A DNA stretch of 64,000 nt. Origin: Andreprevotia lacus DSM 23236 (lineage in GTDB: Bacteria; Pseudomonadota; Gammaproteobacteria; Burkholderiales; Chitinibacteraceae). The DNA lies in NCBI RefSeq assembly GCF_900176275.1, contig NZ_FWXD01000007.1, positions 1 to 64,000 on the forward strand. Direction: 5' to 3'. Positions 33,727 through 42,796 of the stretch are shown here, piece by piece; the first letter of the stretch is position 1, and each line of letters begins with the position of its first letter. A model generated the notes under the pieces. That model was not told the DNA's origin. It saw nothing but the letters and a program-made list of their open reading frames with translations, and made no database searches. Position numbers and translations under genes: made by a program.

Positions 33727-35475
33727 ATGATCGCCATGCTTGAAGCTCACCGTGCCGGCCTGTTGGGCCGGCAGCACTGGCTGCGCAATCTGGTGGCCGG
33801 CATCATCGTCGGCGTGGTGGCCTTGCCGCTGGCCATGGCATTTGCAATCGCCAGCGGCGCCAAGCCCGAGCAAGGGCTGTATACCGCCATCGTGGCCGGG
33901 CTGGTGGTGTCGCTGTGTGGCGGCAGCCGGCTGCAGATTGCCGGGCCGACCGGCGCCTTTATCGTCATCCTGTCCGGCATCACCGCGCGCTATGGCATGG
34001 CCGGGCTGCAACTGGCGACCCTGATGGCCGGCGCCATGCTGCTGCTGTTCGGGCTGGCGCGGCTGGGCACCGTGATCAAGTTCATTCCCGACCCGGTCGT
34101 CGTCGGCTTTACCAGCGGCATAGCCGTCATCATCTGGGTGGGGCAATGGAAGGATTTCTTCGGCCTGCCTGCAGTCAGCGGTGCCCATTTCCACGAGAAG
34201 CTATGGCAGTTGCTGCAGGCCTTGCCGCATTGGCACCCCGCCACCACGGGCGTAGCGCTGCTGGCGCTGCTGATCACCCTGCTGGCACCGCGCGTGCGGC
34301 TGCTGCAACGCGTGCCGGGGCCGCTGCTGGCCTTGCTGGCAGCCACCACACTGCAGGCCGTGTTTGAATTCCATGGCGTGGCCACCATAGGCAGCGCATT
34401 TGGCGGCATACCACGTGGCCTGCCACCGCTGACCCTGCCGGAAATCAGCTTGTCCGCCGTCATCACCCTGATCGGGCCGGCCTTCACCATCGCCATGCTG
34501 GGCGCCATCGAATCACTGTTGTCTGCGGTGGTGGCCGACGGCATGGCCGGCACGCGTCATGATGCCAATCAGGAGCTGATCGGCCAGGGCATTGCCAATC
34601 TGCTGACGCCCCTGTTCGGTGGCTTTGCCGCCACTGGGGCGATTGCGCGCACAGCCACCAATATCCGTAATGGCGGCAGCTCGCCACTGGCCGGCATCGT
34701 GCATGCGCTGACCCTGATCGCCATCCTGCTGGTGCTGGCACCGCTGGCAGTGCACATCCCGCTGGCCGCGCTGGCGGCCATCCTGTTTGTGGTGGCATGG
34801 AACATGAGCGAGCTGCCACACTTTGCGCAGATGATGCGCCGCGCACCGCGCGCCGATGTGGCAGTGCTGCTGGTGACCTTCACCCTGACCGTGTTTGCCG
34901 ATCTGGTAGTAGCCGTGAATATCGGCGTCATCCTTGCCATTCTGCAATTCCTGCGCCGCATGGCTGCCAGCGTGGAAGTGGCGCAGCAGGGCGAACCGGA
35001 GCTGGCGCAGGAGCTGACCCGGCTTGGGCTGCCCGCGCTGCCGCCGGGCGTGCAGGTCTATGCGGTAGAGGGGCCGTTTTTCTTTGGTGCGGTAGAAAAC
35101 TTCGAACGCGCGCTGGCCAGCATCCACGCCGACCCGCGCGTGCTGATCCTGCGGCTGAAATGGGTGCCCTTCATCGACATCACCGGCCTGCAGGCGCTGG
35201 AGGAAGCAATACACGCGCTGCACAAGCGCGGCGTGCGCGTGATCCTGAGCGGTGCCAACACGCGCGTACAGTCCAAGTTGCAACGTGCAGGCGTGCTCGA
35301 CCAGATCGGCCAGGAATACTGCGTGGCGGATTTCGAGGCAGCGCTGGCGCTGTGCGCGGCGCAGGTCGCACCACTACCCGTGCATGCTCACGCGTGGCTG
35401 GAGGCCAGCAGGCAGTATCTGGCACGGCACGTCCGGCATGCAGCACCTGCCGGACAAGAGAATGACGATGCCTGA
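33727..35475 (+). CDS. SulP-family anion transporter with STAS domain
   Basis: 582 aa inner-membrane protein. The N-terminal transport core shows about 11-12 hydrophobic spans, starting LVAGIIVGVVALPLAMAFAI; family marks include GLYTAIVAGLVVSLCGGS and GFTSGIAVIIWVGQ. The cytoplasmic STAS domain (about residues 440-550) has LRLKWVPFIDITGLQALEE. SulP proteins move sulfate, bicarbonate or other anions; the ion is not evident here. GAGG precedes ATG 33727. It appears monocistronic. Confidence 0.92.
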   Translation: MIAMLEAHRAGLLGRQHWLRNLVAGIIVGVVALPLAMAFAIASGAKPEQGLYTAIVAGLVVSLCGGSRLQIAGPTGAFIVILSGITARYGMAGLQLATLMAGAMLLLFGLARLGTVIKFIPDPVVVGFTSGIAVIIWVGQWKDFFGLPAVSGAHFHEKLWQLLQALPHWHPATTGVALLALLITLLAPRVRLLQRVPGPLLALLAATTLQAVFEFHGVATIGSAFGGIPRGLPPLTLPEISLSAVITLIGPAFTIAMLGAIESLLSAVVADGMAGTRHDANQELIGQGIANLLTPLFGGFAATGAIARTATNIRNGGSSPLAGIVHALTLIAILLVLAPLAVHIPLAALAAILFVVAWNMSELPHFAQMMRRAPRADVAVLLVTFTLTVFADLVVAVNIGVILAILQFLRRMAASVEVAQQGEPELAQELTRLGLPALPPGVQVYAVEGPFFFGAVENFERALASIHADPRVLILRLKWVPFIDITGLQALEEAIHALHKRGVRVILSGANTRVQSKLQRAGVLDQIGQEYCVADFEAALALCAAQVAPLPVHAHAWLEASRQYLARHVRHAAPAGQENDDA

Positions 35476-35488
35476 GCCGGCACTCGCC

Positions 35489-35680
35489 TCAGTCTTGCGG
35501 CTGGCTCGACCGGCCGGCTGCCTGGGTGGCGTAGCTCACGCCGTGCTCGGCCAGATAGCCACGGATCAACTGCCTGACCACCTGCGAAGGCGTGAGGTCT
35601 TGCGAGGCGCACAGATCCTCAAAGGCTTTTTTCTTGGCCGGATCGATCAGCACGGTAAGGCGGGCAGTTTTGTTTTCCAT
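35489..35680 (-). CDS. Ribbon-helix-helix (CopG/Arc-like) protein
   Basis: 63 aa from ATG 35680 (MENKTARLTVLID). The N-terminal strand ARLTVLIDPAKKKAFEDLC and helix-turn-helix-like LTPSQVVRQLIRGYLAEHG are the RHH DNA-binding pattern. No toxin gene adjoins it, so it is more likely a small regulator than an antitoxin. It is divergent from phnA and convergent with the SulP gene. Confidence 0.75.
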   Translation of the reverse strand: MENKTARLTVLIDPAKKKAFEDLCASQDLTPSQVVRQLIRGYLAEHGVSYATQAAGRSSQPQD

Positions 35681-35804
35681 CGGAAGCACAGAGGTGATGT
35701 GTTAAGAAAATTATAATTCAATGCACATCCATGGCGATAGATTTTGCCTGATCACCAGTGCAACCCATTACCTACCCCATGCTTCACCACCCGCAAAGGA
35801 CACC

Positions 35805-36146
35805 ATGAGCACCTTACCACACTGCCCGCAATGCCAATCCAGCTACACCTATGAGGATGGCGAACACTACATCTGCCCCGAATGCGCCCACGAATGGCCC
35901 CGCCAGGCTGAAACCGAGCAGGCAGAAGCCGCCCGTGTCGTACGCGACGCCAACGGCAATGTGCTCAATGACGGCGACAGCATCACCGTGATCAAGGATC
36001 TGAAGGTCAAAGGCTCATCGCTGGTGGTGAAGGTCGGCACCAAGGTCAAGAACATCCGGCTGGTTGATGGCGACCACGACATCGACTGCAAGATCGATGG
36101 CATCGGCGCCATGCAACTCAAATCGGAATTCGTCCGCAAGGCGTAA
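35805..36146 (+). CDS. phnA: PhnA/YjdM-family protein
   Basis: 113 aa from ATG 35805, with AAAGGA upstream. An N-terminal zinc ribbon ([20 protein letters not shown] then ECAHEW) is followed by the PhnA beta-barrel domain: [33 protein letters not shown] and the C-terminal [13 protein letters not shown]. Length and sequence fit E. coli YjdM (PhnA) closely. Despite its name the family is not a proven phosphonate enzyme; its role is unclear. Confidence 0.93.
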   Translation: MSTLPHCPQCQSSYTYEDGEHYICPECAHEWPRQAETEQAEAARVVRDANGNVLNDGDSITVIKDLKVKGSSLVVKVGTKVKNIRLVDGDHDIDCKIDGIGAMQLKSEFVRKA

Positions 36147-36219
36147 TGCACATGTGCAGGGGCAAAACGCCGGCATCGGCTACAGTGACTCCATGACTGC
36201 TCTGCAAGGATGGAATGCC

Positions 36220-36702
36220 ATGAACCGTGCTGCATCTGCTGTTTTGCTGGCCTGCATTGCAGGCCTTGCCCAAGGCGCACCGCTGCTGGAAAAAAACATC
36301 TCCCTTGCAGATGCCCAGAAACTTGCTGCCGATGCCGTTGCGCAATGCCAGGCCAAGGGCTGGAATGTCTCGGTCAGCATTGTGGACCGCGCCGGCAACC
36401 TGAAAGCATTCGCCAGGGCCGACAATGCCGGCCCGCACACGATTGCCGCCAGTCACGCCAAGGCCTACACATCGGCCTCGGCCAAGGCCCCTACCCAGGC
36501 CATGATGGAAAACGCCCAGAAAAACCCGGGAGCCGCCAATCTCACCGACATCCCGGGCTTTCTGCTGCTGGGTGGCGGCCTTCCGCTGAAAATCGGCAAC
36601 GAGGTTATCGGCGCCATCGGGATAGGCGGTGCACCTGCAGGTCAGCTCGACGAACAATGCGCGCTGGCTACGCTCGAAGCCAATGCAGCCATGTTCAAGT
36701 AA
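36220..36702 (+). CDS. GlcG/HbpS-family protein, secreted
   Basis: 160 aa from ATG 36220 (AAGGA upstream). Signal peptide NRAASAVLLACIAGLAQG, then the GlcG/HbpS (DUF336) fold: ISLADAQKLAADAVAQCQAKG, NVSVSIVDRAGNLKAFARAD, PGFLLLGGGLPLKIGNEVIG and AIGIGGAPAGQLDEQCA. Relatives bind or degrade haem or act as small-molecule sensors. Probably periplasmic; it appears to be alone in its transcript. Confidence 0.87.
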   Translation: MNRAASAVLLACIAGLAQGAPLLEKNISLADAQKLAADAVAQCQAKGWNVSVSIVDRAGNLKAFARADNAGPHTIAASHAKAYTSASAKAPTQAMMENAQKNPGAANLTDIPGFLLLGGGLPLKIGNEVIGAIGIGGAPAGQLDEQCALATLEANAAMFK

Positions 36703-36742
36703 TCCACGCCAGATGCATTAGGGGGCTGTGCCGATATCCCTG

Positions 36743-37651
36743 CTATTGCGGCTTGCCCAGCTCGCCAACCAGAAACTCCACCAGTGCCCGGTGGCGGGCA
36801 GCCAGATAGCGGTTGGATGGGTACAGCAACCACGCTGCCCCTTGCCATGAGCTGAGCAGGGACCAGTCGGGCAGCACGGTTTCCAGTTGATCGGGGCCCA
36901 GCAATTCACGCGGGGTAAAATCCGGCAGGCAGGCAATGCCCAGCCCCTTCAGCGCAGCAGCCAAGCGCATTTCACTGTGATTGCAGCCAAAGCGGCCATT
37001 CACCTTGACTGTGCGGCGCTCCTCCCCTTTCACGAATACCCATTGCTTGTCGTCTGCGCGTTCACCCAGATACAGGCAGCTGTGGTTTGCCAGCTCATCG
37101 GGGTGTGCAGGACGTCCGTGCCGGTCCAGATAGGTCGGCGAGGCACACAGCACCTGTTTTACCGGGGCAAGCGAGCGCCCGACCATGCCTTGCGGCGGTT
37201 GATCAGTCACGCGGATGATCAAGTCGACATCTTCCACATAAGGGTCAACCAGCCGATCGGTCACCAGCAATTGCACATCAATTTCCGGATAGCGCCGCAT
37301 GAAATCCATCAGCAGCGGTTGCAACACAATGCGGCCAAAGGCCTTTGGCGTGCTCATGGAGATCTTGCCTTGCGGCACGGTTGCAAAGCGATGGCTGACT
37401 GACATCACCTCCTGCCCGGCGGTCATCAAAGTCAGGCAATGGGCATAAGCGGTGCGGCCGGCTTCGGTCATGCGCAACTGGCGCGTGGTGCGCACCATCA
37501 ATTGCACCCCCAAGGCCTTCTCCAGCCGCGCCACCTGCCGGCTGACGGCGGATGGCGTCTGCCCCAGTTGCCGTGCCGCAGCAGAAAAGCCCCCCAGCTC
37601 GGCCACCCGGGCAAAAACCACCATCTCGGCCAGCAATAGTTCCGTCGGCAT
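36743..37651 (-). CDS. LysR-family transcriptional regulator
   Basis: 302 aa from ATG 37651, with GGGAATAAAT upstream. HTH at residues about 5-62: MVVFARVAELGGFSAAARQLGQTPSAVSRQVARLEKALGVQL. Effector domain follows, with ISMSTPKAFGRIVLQPLLMDF. It belongs to the CrgA/DsdC-like group. It is divergent from, and 112 bases away from, the ligase-dioxygenase-exporter operon, so it is the likely regulator of that operon. Confidence 0.9.
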   Translation of the reverse strand: MPTELLLAEMVVFARVAELGGFSAAARQLGQTPSAVSRQVARLEKALGVQLMVRTTRQLRMTEAGRTAYAHCLTLMTAGQEVMSVSHRFATVPQGKISMSTPKAFGRIVLQPLLMDFMRRYPEIDVQLLVTDRLVDPYVEDVDLIIRVTDQPPQGMVGRSLAPVKQVLCASPTYLDRHGRPAHPDELANHSCLYLGERADDKQWVFVKGEERRTVKVNGRFGCNHSEMRLAAALKGLGIACLPDFTPRELLGPDQLETVLPDWSLLSSWQGAAWLLYPSNRYLAARHRALVEFLVGELGKPQ

Positions 37652-37763
37652 ATTTATTCCCTCACGGCACAAGTGTTTGACCATTGGAACGGATTATCAC
37701 ACCCCGGGAACATTAGCAGAATGTGGCTGTTGTTTTGAGAAATACAGGGAAGGAAGACAACGC

Positions 37764-38990
37764 ATGCCAAAATCGAAGCAAATCCGCAGTCTGCAAGATC
37801 TTGAGCTGGTAGCGGGCAACTGCCGCCACATTCTGACCATGTTCAGCGGCGGGCTGGACAGCTCGCACGTACTGCACACGCTGGCCCAGGCCGGCTGCCG
37901 GGTTACCGCACTTACCGTCGATGTGGGAGATGGCGTCAATCATGATGATCTGGCGCGCATCGCCGCACATTTCGGCGCCTCGCTGCACATTGTCGACGGG
38001 CGCGAAATGTTTGCCGAGAAGGCGATACTGCCAGCCATACAGGCACAGGCACGTTACCTTGGCATCTATCCGGTGAGCTCATCGCTGTCGCGCCCTGTCA
38101 TGGCGCATTACGCAGTGGAAAAAGCACGGCAGCTGGGCTGCGATGCCATCGTGCATACCGCGAATCAGTCACAAAACAGCTTGCGACGCCTGAATGGCGC
38201 CATCACCCAACTGGGCTACACCGGCTATTTCGGCTCCCCCTACGAATATTCGGCCATTTCGCGCGCCGAGAAGATCGCGATACTGGCCGCACAGGGGCTG
38301 ACCCATTTCCAGGCGCGCGGCATCAGCGGCGATGCCAATCTGTGGTGCCGCGAGTTTGAATCAGGCTCGCTCGACAACCCGGAAGCATTCTGGGTGCCCG
38401 AGCTACTGTTCGACTGGACCCAAACACCAGCAAGCGGCCTGCCGGACCCACAGCTGTCGATCGAATTCAAGGCAGGCCGGCCCGTGGCGCTCAATGGCCA
38501 GGCGCTACCACTGGTCACGCTGATCGAACGCCTTAACCGCCATGCCGGCGCGTTCGGCATCGGCCGCTTCAGCGGGCTGGAGCATCTTGCCGGAGGTCAA
38601 AAGGTGCTTGAGGTGCGTGAAGCACCAGCTGCCAGCCTGCTGCTGGAAGCTTATCGGCACCTGGAAACCGCCACGCTTGATGCCGAACTGTTGCGCGAGA
38701 AACTCTCGCAAGAGCAACTATGGATACGTGAAGCCGTAGAGGGACGCTGGTACGGCACGCTGCGCAAGGCCGTTGAAGGATTCATTGCCCAAACCACCGA
38801 GCGGGTCGATGGCGTCGTGGAATTCAAGCTGCGCCAAGGTGCGGCAGACCTGTGCGGCATCCGCGCCACGCGGCCCATCTATCTGACGGATCGCGACGCA
38901 TGGGAGCGCGAAACGGCCACCGCAGCAGCCAGCCGCCACCTGGAAATCCACGGCCGCGAACGGCTGAACACCATTACCTTGAGGACTTGA
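37764..38990 (+). CDS. Argininosuccinate synthase-like ligase
   Basis: 408 aa from ATG 37764 (GGGAAGG upstream). The PP-loop ATP site is MFSGGLDSSHVLHTLA (about residues 29-44). YPVSSSLSRPVMAHYAVE takes the place of the YPLATALARPLIA region of ArgG, and GDANLWCREFE that of the DENLWGR region. The ArgG substrate loop (HGCTGKGNDQVRFE) is changed to HTANQSQNSLRRLN. ArgG joins citrulline and aspartate via an AMP intermediate; this paralog is likely to use other partners. It is followed at 2 bases by an amino-acid dioxygenase gene. Confidence 0.82.
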   Translation: MPKSKQIRSLQDLELVAGNCRHILTMFSGGLDSSHVLHTLAQAGCRVTALTVDVGDGVNHDDLARIAAHFGASLHIVDGREMFAEKAILPAIQAQARYLGIYPVSSSLSRPVMAHYAVEKARQLGCDAIVHTANQSQNSLRRLNGAITQLGYTGYFGSPYEYSAISRAEKIAILAAQGLTHFQARGISGDANLWCREFESGSLDNPEAFWVPELLFDWTQTPASGLPDPQLSIEFKAGRPVALNGQALPLVTLIERLNRHAGAFGIGRFSGLEHLAGGQKVLEVREAPAASLLLEAYRHLETATLDAELLREKLSQEQLWIREAVEGRWYGTLRKAVEGFIAQTTERVDGVVEFKLRQGAADLCGIRATRPIYLTDRDAWERETATAAASRHLEIHGRERLNTITLRT

Positions 38991-38992
38991 GC

Positions 38993-39781
38993 ATGCCAGC
39001 CACCGTGCTTGAACCAGATACCCGCGCCTTGGCGCCTCGTTTTTCGGCCGCAATGCTGGAACGCATCGGCAGTGATTTGCTGCAGTCCGGCTACTGCCAT
39101 GTTCCGGGGCAGCAGATCCGCCTCGATTGTGCGATTGAACCAGCCAGCTGGCGGCAATTCAGCGACTGCTGGGGTGGCTTGACACTTGATAACTATATGG
39201 GTGACGGCGGCACCTACCGCTTCCGCCGCTACGGCGCCATCAATCTGGATGGTCCCGACGCAGCACTCACCCTGCTTCCACACGGCCCATATGAGCAGCC
39301 GCGCTATATCAACACGCTCAACGGTGGCAAGGCGCGGCATTTCGACCCAATCGAGGAGCGCTTTGTCGAGCACCCATTCCTGCACTGCCTGCTGCGTTCA
39401 TTGGCAAGCGTTTTCGACGCGATCCATCCCGGACAAGGTGGTTGGAACATCCGCCTGCACCCGTATCGCATCAGAACCTGGCAAGAGCAACCCGGCTTGC
39501 CAACGCCGGAAGGCCTGCACCGTGATGGCGTCGACTACATCGTGACCATGATGGTGCGCCGCCTGAATGTCGAGGGCGCCACCACCGTCGTCACCGACAA
39601 CGAGGGCGTGCCGCGCTTTCTCACCACGCTGAATGAGCCCATGGAGCTGCTGGTGGCCGACGATACAAGCACCATGCACTCGGTTTCACCGCTGCAATGC
39701 AAAGACCCTCTGCAGGAAGCCTATCGCGATGTACTCGTGGTGGCCTTCACTCGCTATTCATCGCTGGAGCAACAATCATGA
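38993..39781 (+). CDS. 2OG-Fe(II) dioxygenase of the PF10014 (BsmA/isoleucine dioxygenase) family
   Basis: 262 aa from ATG 38993. The iron site is GLHRDGVDYIVTMMV (HxD, about residue 178). The distal His is in DTSTMHSVSPL (about 225), and an Arg lies downstream in VAFTRYSSL. TYRFRRYGAINLDG and QPRYINTLNGG are typical of the family, whose known members hydroxylate free aliphatic amino acids such as isoleucine. Its stop overlaps the exporter start (ATGA), so the three genes are translated as a unit. Confidence 0.87.
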   Translation: MPATVLEPDTRALAPRFSAAMLERIGSDLLQSGYCHVPGQQIRLDCAIEPASWRQFSDCWGGLTLDNYMGDGGTYRFRRYGAINLDGPDAALTLLPHGPYEQPRYINTLNGGKARHFDPIEERFVEHPFLHCLLRSLASVFDAIHPGQGGWNIRLHPYRIRTWQEQPGLPTPEGLHRDGVDYIVTMMVRRLNVEGATTVVTDNEGVPRFLTTLNEPMELLVADDTSTMHSVSPLQCKDPLQEAYRDVLVVAFTRYSSLEQQS

Positions 39782-40710
39782 CCAAGCGCACTCATACCCC
39801 CGTCTGGATTGCCGAGGCCATGCTGTTGCTGGTCGCCATTGTCTGGGGCACCAGTTATGGCGTGGCCAAGACGGCCATTGCCTTTTACCCCGTACTCGGT
39901 TTTCTGGCGATCCGCTTCGGGTTGACTGCAATACTGCTGCTGCCCGCACTGTATAAAACACCGGCACTGCTGAACCGCAGGACAGCGCTGCCGGCACTCG
40001 GTCTGGGCTTGATCCTGCTGGCCATTTTCCTGTGTGAAACCTATGGTGTGGCGCATACCACGGCCAGTAATGCTGCATTCCTGATCAGCCTGTGCGTGGT
40101 ATTCACGCCGCTGGTGGAATGGGCACTGCTGCGCAACCGCCCCAGCCGGCCAGAAATCATCGCGGCCTGTGTCTCATTGTTTGGCGCCTGGTTGCTGACC
40201 GGTTATGCCGGGCTTGCCCGGTTTGGCGTGGGCGACCTGCTGATGCTGGCCGCTGCCGTGCTGCGCGCCTTCATGGTCTGTAGCACCAAGCGCGTTACCG
40301 CGAAGCAACCGCTGCCCGCACTGTGGCTCACGTTCTGCCAGAGCATCATGGTTTGTCTGGGTGCAGGCATGCTGGCACTGCTGCTCTTGCCATCGCAAAC
40401 GCTGCACGTGCCCGTCAACCCGGTATTCTGGTGGAGTACGCTGTATCTGGTGGTGATGTGCACCATCTTCGCCTTCTTTGCGCAAAACTACGCGGTGCAG
40501 CGCAGCAACCCCACCCGGGTAGCACTGTTGATGGGGTCCGAACCGGTCTTTGGCGCAATTTTTGCAACCGCATGGCTGGGTGAACACCTGTCACCCATGG
40601 CGTGGATCGGTGGTTTCCTGATCGTGGCAGCTGCCTTGTGGAATAGTCTGCCAGAGAGCAAGCCTGAAGGAGGTCGCGCTCGTTTCCTCCCTCGCTACAG
40701 AAGGTCATGA
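39778..40710 (+). CDS. EamA/DMT-family exporter
   Basis: 310 aa from ATG 39778. Ten hydrophobic spans in two EamA halves: LLLVAIVWGTSYGVAKTAIA, FLAIRFGLTAILLLPAL, VAHTTASNAAFLISL, and in the second half LYLVVMCTIFAFFAQNYAVQ, RVALLMGSEPVFGAIFA. YdcZ/RhtA-like members export amino acids and metabolites. As last gene of the ligase-dioxygenase operon it is the likely exporter of the product. Confidence 0.88.
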   Translation: MTKRTHTPVWIAEAMLLLVAIVWGTSYGVAKTAIAFYPVLGFLAIRFGLTAILLLPALYKTPALLNRRTALPALGLGLILLAIFLCETYGVAHTTASNAAFLISLCVVFTPLVEWALLRNRPSRPEIIAACVSLFGAWLLTGYAGLARFGVGDLLMLAAAVLRAFMVCSTKRVTAKQPLPALWLTFCQSIMVCLGAGMLALLLLPSQTLHVPVNPVFWWSTLYLVVMCTIFAFFAQNYAVQRSNPTRVALLMGSEPVFGAIFATAWLGEHLSPMAWIGGFLIVAAALWNSLPESKPEGGRARFLPRYRRS

Positions 40711-41563
40711 GCGGCAGGCAGGGATAGCAGCTGTGCATTGTGCTGCTCCTGCTGCCCGGCACGGCCATCGGCACCTTTACGGGCCAGGCAGGTCTCACCG
40801 CCCATGCCACGGCGGCCCACTCACATTTTCTTGCCCAAGGCAGTTACGCCCCAAGCGGCCGACCTGCAAGCTCCGGGCTGTTGCAGCAAGCCAAGTGGCT
40901 CCCTCGCGATAGCAAGCAATACGGGCCAAGCGCGCTGCCAACACCATGTTGGCAAACATGGGTAACTCGGTCTGCCCGGAACGGCAGCCACAGCCAGCTC
41001 AATCGAACGGCCTTGCACATCTAAATGATGTTTATTTTCATTTATGGCTCATTAATTACTCACTCTGGCAAACCGGCATTGGCAATACTGCCTGGATATC
41101 AGCAAATAAAAGGCACTCAAAACACACCCATTTCCATTCTGGATTGTACTTACCACCCAGAAAGAATAGCTTTGATTTTCGTGTCAGGAAAATACTGAAC
41201 CCCGCTCAACCAAGCGATGCCTGACACGGAAATCCATCTTCTTCTCCCTCCGCATCAGCTTCCCTTCCTCTCGCCATCAGGTTCGTTGCCGCTCCAAAGC
41301 GGAAGCACGCAACCAGAAGGATCCGCTGCAACCATTGGTTTGATTTCAGAGAAAGAAAGAAACACGACTCATGCTACTTGGTCAAACTTGTGACAATTAC
41401 CGCCCGGCGGTCGATTTAACCATTTAACACCTCAATTACCGCCGTCCATTCCGACTTTGCTTGTGGTTTTCTGCAATGTGTATTGAATAGCAGTATGCAG
41501 GGATTAAAGCGGCTCGCTTGGCCATGCATCACCATCTTCTAATTTTCCGGGGGATTGTCATTG
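40711..41563. other. 853-bp intergenic region with an inverted repeat
   Basis: No supported gene. A 94-codon frame at 40740-41024 (MLLLLPGTAIGTFTG) lacks a ribosome site and family features. CGTGTCAGG at 41180-41188 and CCTGACACG at 41220-41228 form a perfect 9-base inverted repeat around 31 bases, with further TTTC matching outside. The last 150 bases should hold the promoter of the pilin operon; no clear -35/-10 pair was found. Confidence 0.45.
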
Positions 41564-42079
41564 ATGCGCAAATGGCATGATCAAGGGTTTACCCTGGTCG
41601 AATTGGCAATCGTCCTCACCCTGCTCGGTATCCTGCTGGCAATTGCATTACCCTCTTACGCCAACTTCATCGACCGCCAGCGCTTGCGGGCCGCAGCCGA
41701 GACCGTGACAGGGGACTTCAACTGGGCCAAATCGCTGTCGCGCAACCGCAGCAGCACCATTTACACGAGTTTCAGCAGCAGCGGCAGTACCTGGTGCTAT
41801 GGCTTCAGCGCGAACGCCAGCTGCGATTGCACCACCAGCGGCAGCTGCGAGCTGAAAACCGTACTCAGCAGCGGCACCGATTTCAAGTCGGTCACCGCCA
41901 GCAGCAGCACCATCAACGGCAGCAAGCTTGATGCGGTCCGCGGGCTGGTGACCACAGGTGCGGCAAGCATGCAATTGGCTTCCAGCCGGGGCTACACGCT
42001 GCAGATGAATCTGTCTGCCATCGGTACTGTCAGCATGTGCTCTCCCGGCCGCGACGACATGGGGTACAAGGCATGCTGA
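41564..42079 (+). CDS. GspH/FimT-type minor pilin
   Basis: 171 aa from ATG 41564 (GGGGGA 9 bases upstream). The prepilin peptidase site is Gly-Phe in HDQG/FTLVELAIVLTLLGIL, with Glu at +5. The hydrophobic stem is followed by a Ser/Thr-rich globular part with four Cys (CYGFSANASCDC, CEL) and a C-terminal CSPGRDDMGYKAC pair typical of FimT/FimU. First gene of the minor-pilin operon. It helps prime pilus assembly in the inner membrane and periplasm. Confidence 0.88.
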   Translation: MRKWHDQGFTLVELAIVLTLLGILLAIALPSYANFIDRQRLRAAAETVTGDFNWAKSLSRNRSSTIYTSFSSSGSTWCYGFSANASCDCTTSGSCELKTVLSSGTDFKSVTASSSTINGSKLDAVRGLVTTGAASMQLASSRGYTLQMNLSAIGTVSMCSPGRDDMGYKAC

Positions 42080-42786
42080 AACGCAAGCATATGGGTGGTT
42101 TTACCCTGATGGAGTTCCTTGTCGGCGCTCTGGTCAGCTCCGCCGTGCTGTATTCGATCAGCCTGGCCACCGTCAATAACCTGCGCTCCGCCGGCGTAGA
42201 GTCTGACCGCCACAAGCTCAATGCAACGCTGCGTCAGGTACTCGACATCATGACGCGCGACATCGGTCGCTCCGGCTATTGGGCCAACGCAGCCAGTCTG
42301 CTCAACAGCAGCAACAGCAATCCATATTCTACGATCACCAACACCGCCAGCTGTGTGTTGTTCAGCTACAACCGCGATACTCCCGTGCCATCCCTGCCAC
42401 CCGCCGACGACGAGCAGTATGGCTTTGCCTTCACCGGCAACGCTGTATATGCACGAACAGCAGGCACACCCTGGGATTGCAACAACACGACAGCCTGGTC
42501 GGCATTGACCGACAGCAACGTCGTGGAGATCACCAGTCTGACCATCACGCGCATGTGGCCGGAAGACACCGCGGCAACGACTGCCAGCGCGACGGAAGAC
42601 GGTTTGAGCTACACCGTGCACCGCACGGTCAGCGGCAACAGCGTGCTGTGCGTGCGTGAGTACCAGATCAGCCTTTCCGGGCGTCTGAAGAAAAAACCGA
42701 CCATCACGCAGACTTACCAGGCCACCATCAAGGTGCGCAATGATGAAGTAAAGCGCGGTGTCACTTCAGCGCCGACCTGTGCGTAG
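42073..42786 (+). CDS. PilW-like minor pilin
   Basis: 237 aa from ATG 42073, overlapping the upstream stop. The cleavage site is GG/FTLMEFLVGALVSSAVL with Glu5. TRDIGRSGYWAN is the conserved PilW stretch (Arg-Ser-Gly-Tyr), and two Cys pairs occur in the globular domain (CVLFSYN, PWDCNN, VLCVREY). Equivalent to PilW/PilJ of type IV pilus minor-pilin complexes. Confidence 0.85.
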   Translation: MLKRKHMGGFTLMEFLVGALVSSAVLYSISLATVNNLRSAGVESDRHKLNATLRQVLDIMTRDIGRSGYWANAASLLNSSNSNPYSTITNTASCVLFSYNRDTPVPSLPPADDEQYGFAFTGNAVYARTAGTPWDCNNTTAWSALTDSNVVEITSLTITRMWPEDTAATTASATEDGLSYTVHRTVSGNSVLCVREYQISLSGRLKKKPTITQTYQATIKVRNDEVKRGVTSAPTCA

Positions 42787-42796
42787 GAGAACGGAC

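Noticed and set aside
40740-41024. Possible 94-codon gene
   Set aside because: No ribosome site, no conserved motifs, and codon use not like the neighbours.
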